Origin: an uncultured Helcococcus sp.
Lineage (GTDB): Bacteria > Bacillota > Clostridia > Tissierellales > Peptoniphilaceae
Direction: 5' to 3'
Length of the DNA: 14,326 nt
Assembly: GCF_946998255.1 (NCBI RefSeq)
Contig: NZ_CAMPYN010000032.1
Span: forward strand, 1-14,326
Shown here: piece after piece, positions 14,290 through 14,326 of the stretch
How the letters are laid out: every line of letters begins with the position of its first letter
Position numbering within the stretch: position 1 is the stretch's first letter
The notes under the pieces: generated by a model
Seen by the model: the letters and a program-made list of their open reading frames with translations, nothing else
The model's database searches: none
Told to the model about the DNA's origin: nothing
Translations under genes and position numbers: made by a program

Positions 14290-14325
14290 TGGCGCATTTC
14301 TGTATTATTGTCGCTTTTTGCGCCA
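14290..14325. repeat. GC-rich inverted repeat at the window edge
   Basis: TGGCGCA (14290-14296) and its perfect reverse complement TGCGCCA (14319-14325) are separated by 22 bases. They stand out in otherwise AT-rich DNA about 85 bases after the plus-strand gene. The window ends one base later, so it is unclear whether this is a terminator, the edge of a dispersed repeat or a mobile-element end. Confidence 0.4.
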
Positions 14326-14326
14326 C

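Overview
The window looks like chromosomal DNA from a low-GC Firmicute, most probably an anaerobic coccus of the Peptoniphilaceae (Anaerococcus/Peptoniphilus type). This rests on the very AT-rich intergenic DNA, purine-rich Shine-Dalgarno sites, and a very large secreted protein with repeats of a kind I associate with those genera. The genus is an inference and no rRNA is present to settle it.

Layout: every gene but one lies on the minus strand, so transcription runs from high to low coordinates. From the right: (i) 13409-14206 is the only plus-strand gene, an unnamed protein with a PD-(D/E)XK-nuclease-like C-terminal half. (ii) 13265-11919 is a tightly packed set of LOG-family nucleotide hydrolase, acylphosphatase and GNAT acetyltransferase, behind a recognisable promoter. 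(iii) 11859-9717 holds a duplicated DUF1538 membrane protein followed 1 base later by a tandem PII-like protein, which resembles a transporter with its own cytosolic regulator. (iv) 9622-3797 is a complete 2-oxoacid (pyruvate or acetoin) dehydrogenase operon, E1alpha, E1beta, E2, lipoyl-E3 and lipoate ligase, with a strong sigma-A promoter overlapped by a palindrome and closed by a strong intrinsic terminator. (v) A gene-free stretch of about 400 bases follows, containing a 9-base G tract (minus strand) enclosed by an 11-bp inverted repeat just upstream of a promoter. (vi) 3395-1 encodes the first 1131 residues of a giant secreted surface protein that leaves the window still open.

How the parts work together: the dehydrogenase has the architecture also seen in Streptococcus pneumoniae. 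The E2 has two peripheral-subunit-binding domains and no lipoyl domain, while the only lipoyl domain encoded by the operon sits at the N terminus of E3. The adjacent lipoate ligase would load that domain with lipoate. The surface protein has a signal peptide, a long beta-rich N-terminal region, an InlB/Listeria-Bacteroides-like segment and then near-identical 172-residue repeats. Its G tract and repeats suggest expression and length variation.

No tRNA, rRNA, CRISPR array, insertion sequence or transposase was recognised. The most promising points for follow-up are the G-tract/inverted-repeat control region, the DUF1538-tandem PII pair, and the lipoyl-on-E3 complex with its palindromic operator candidate.
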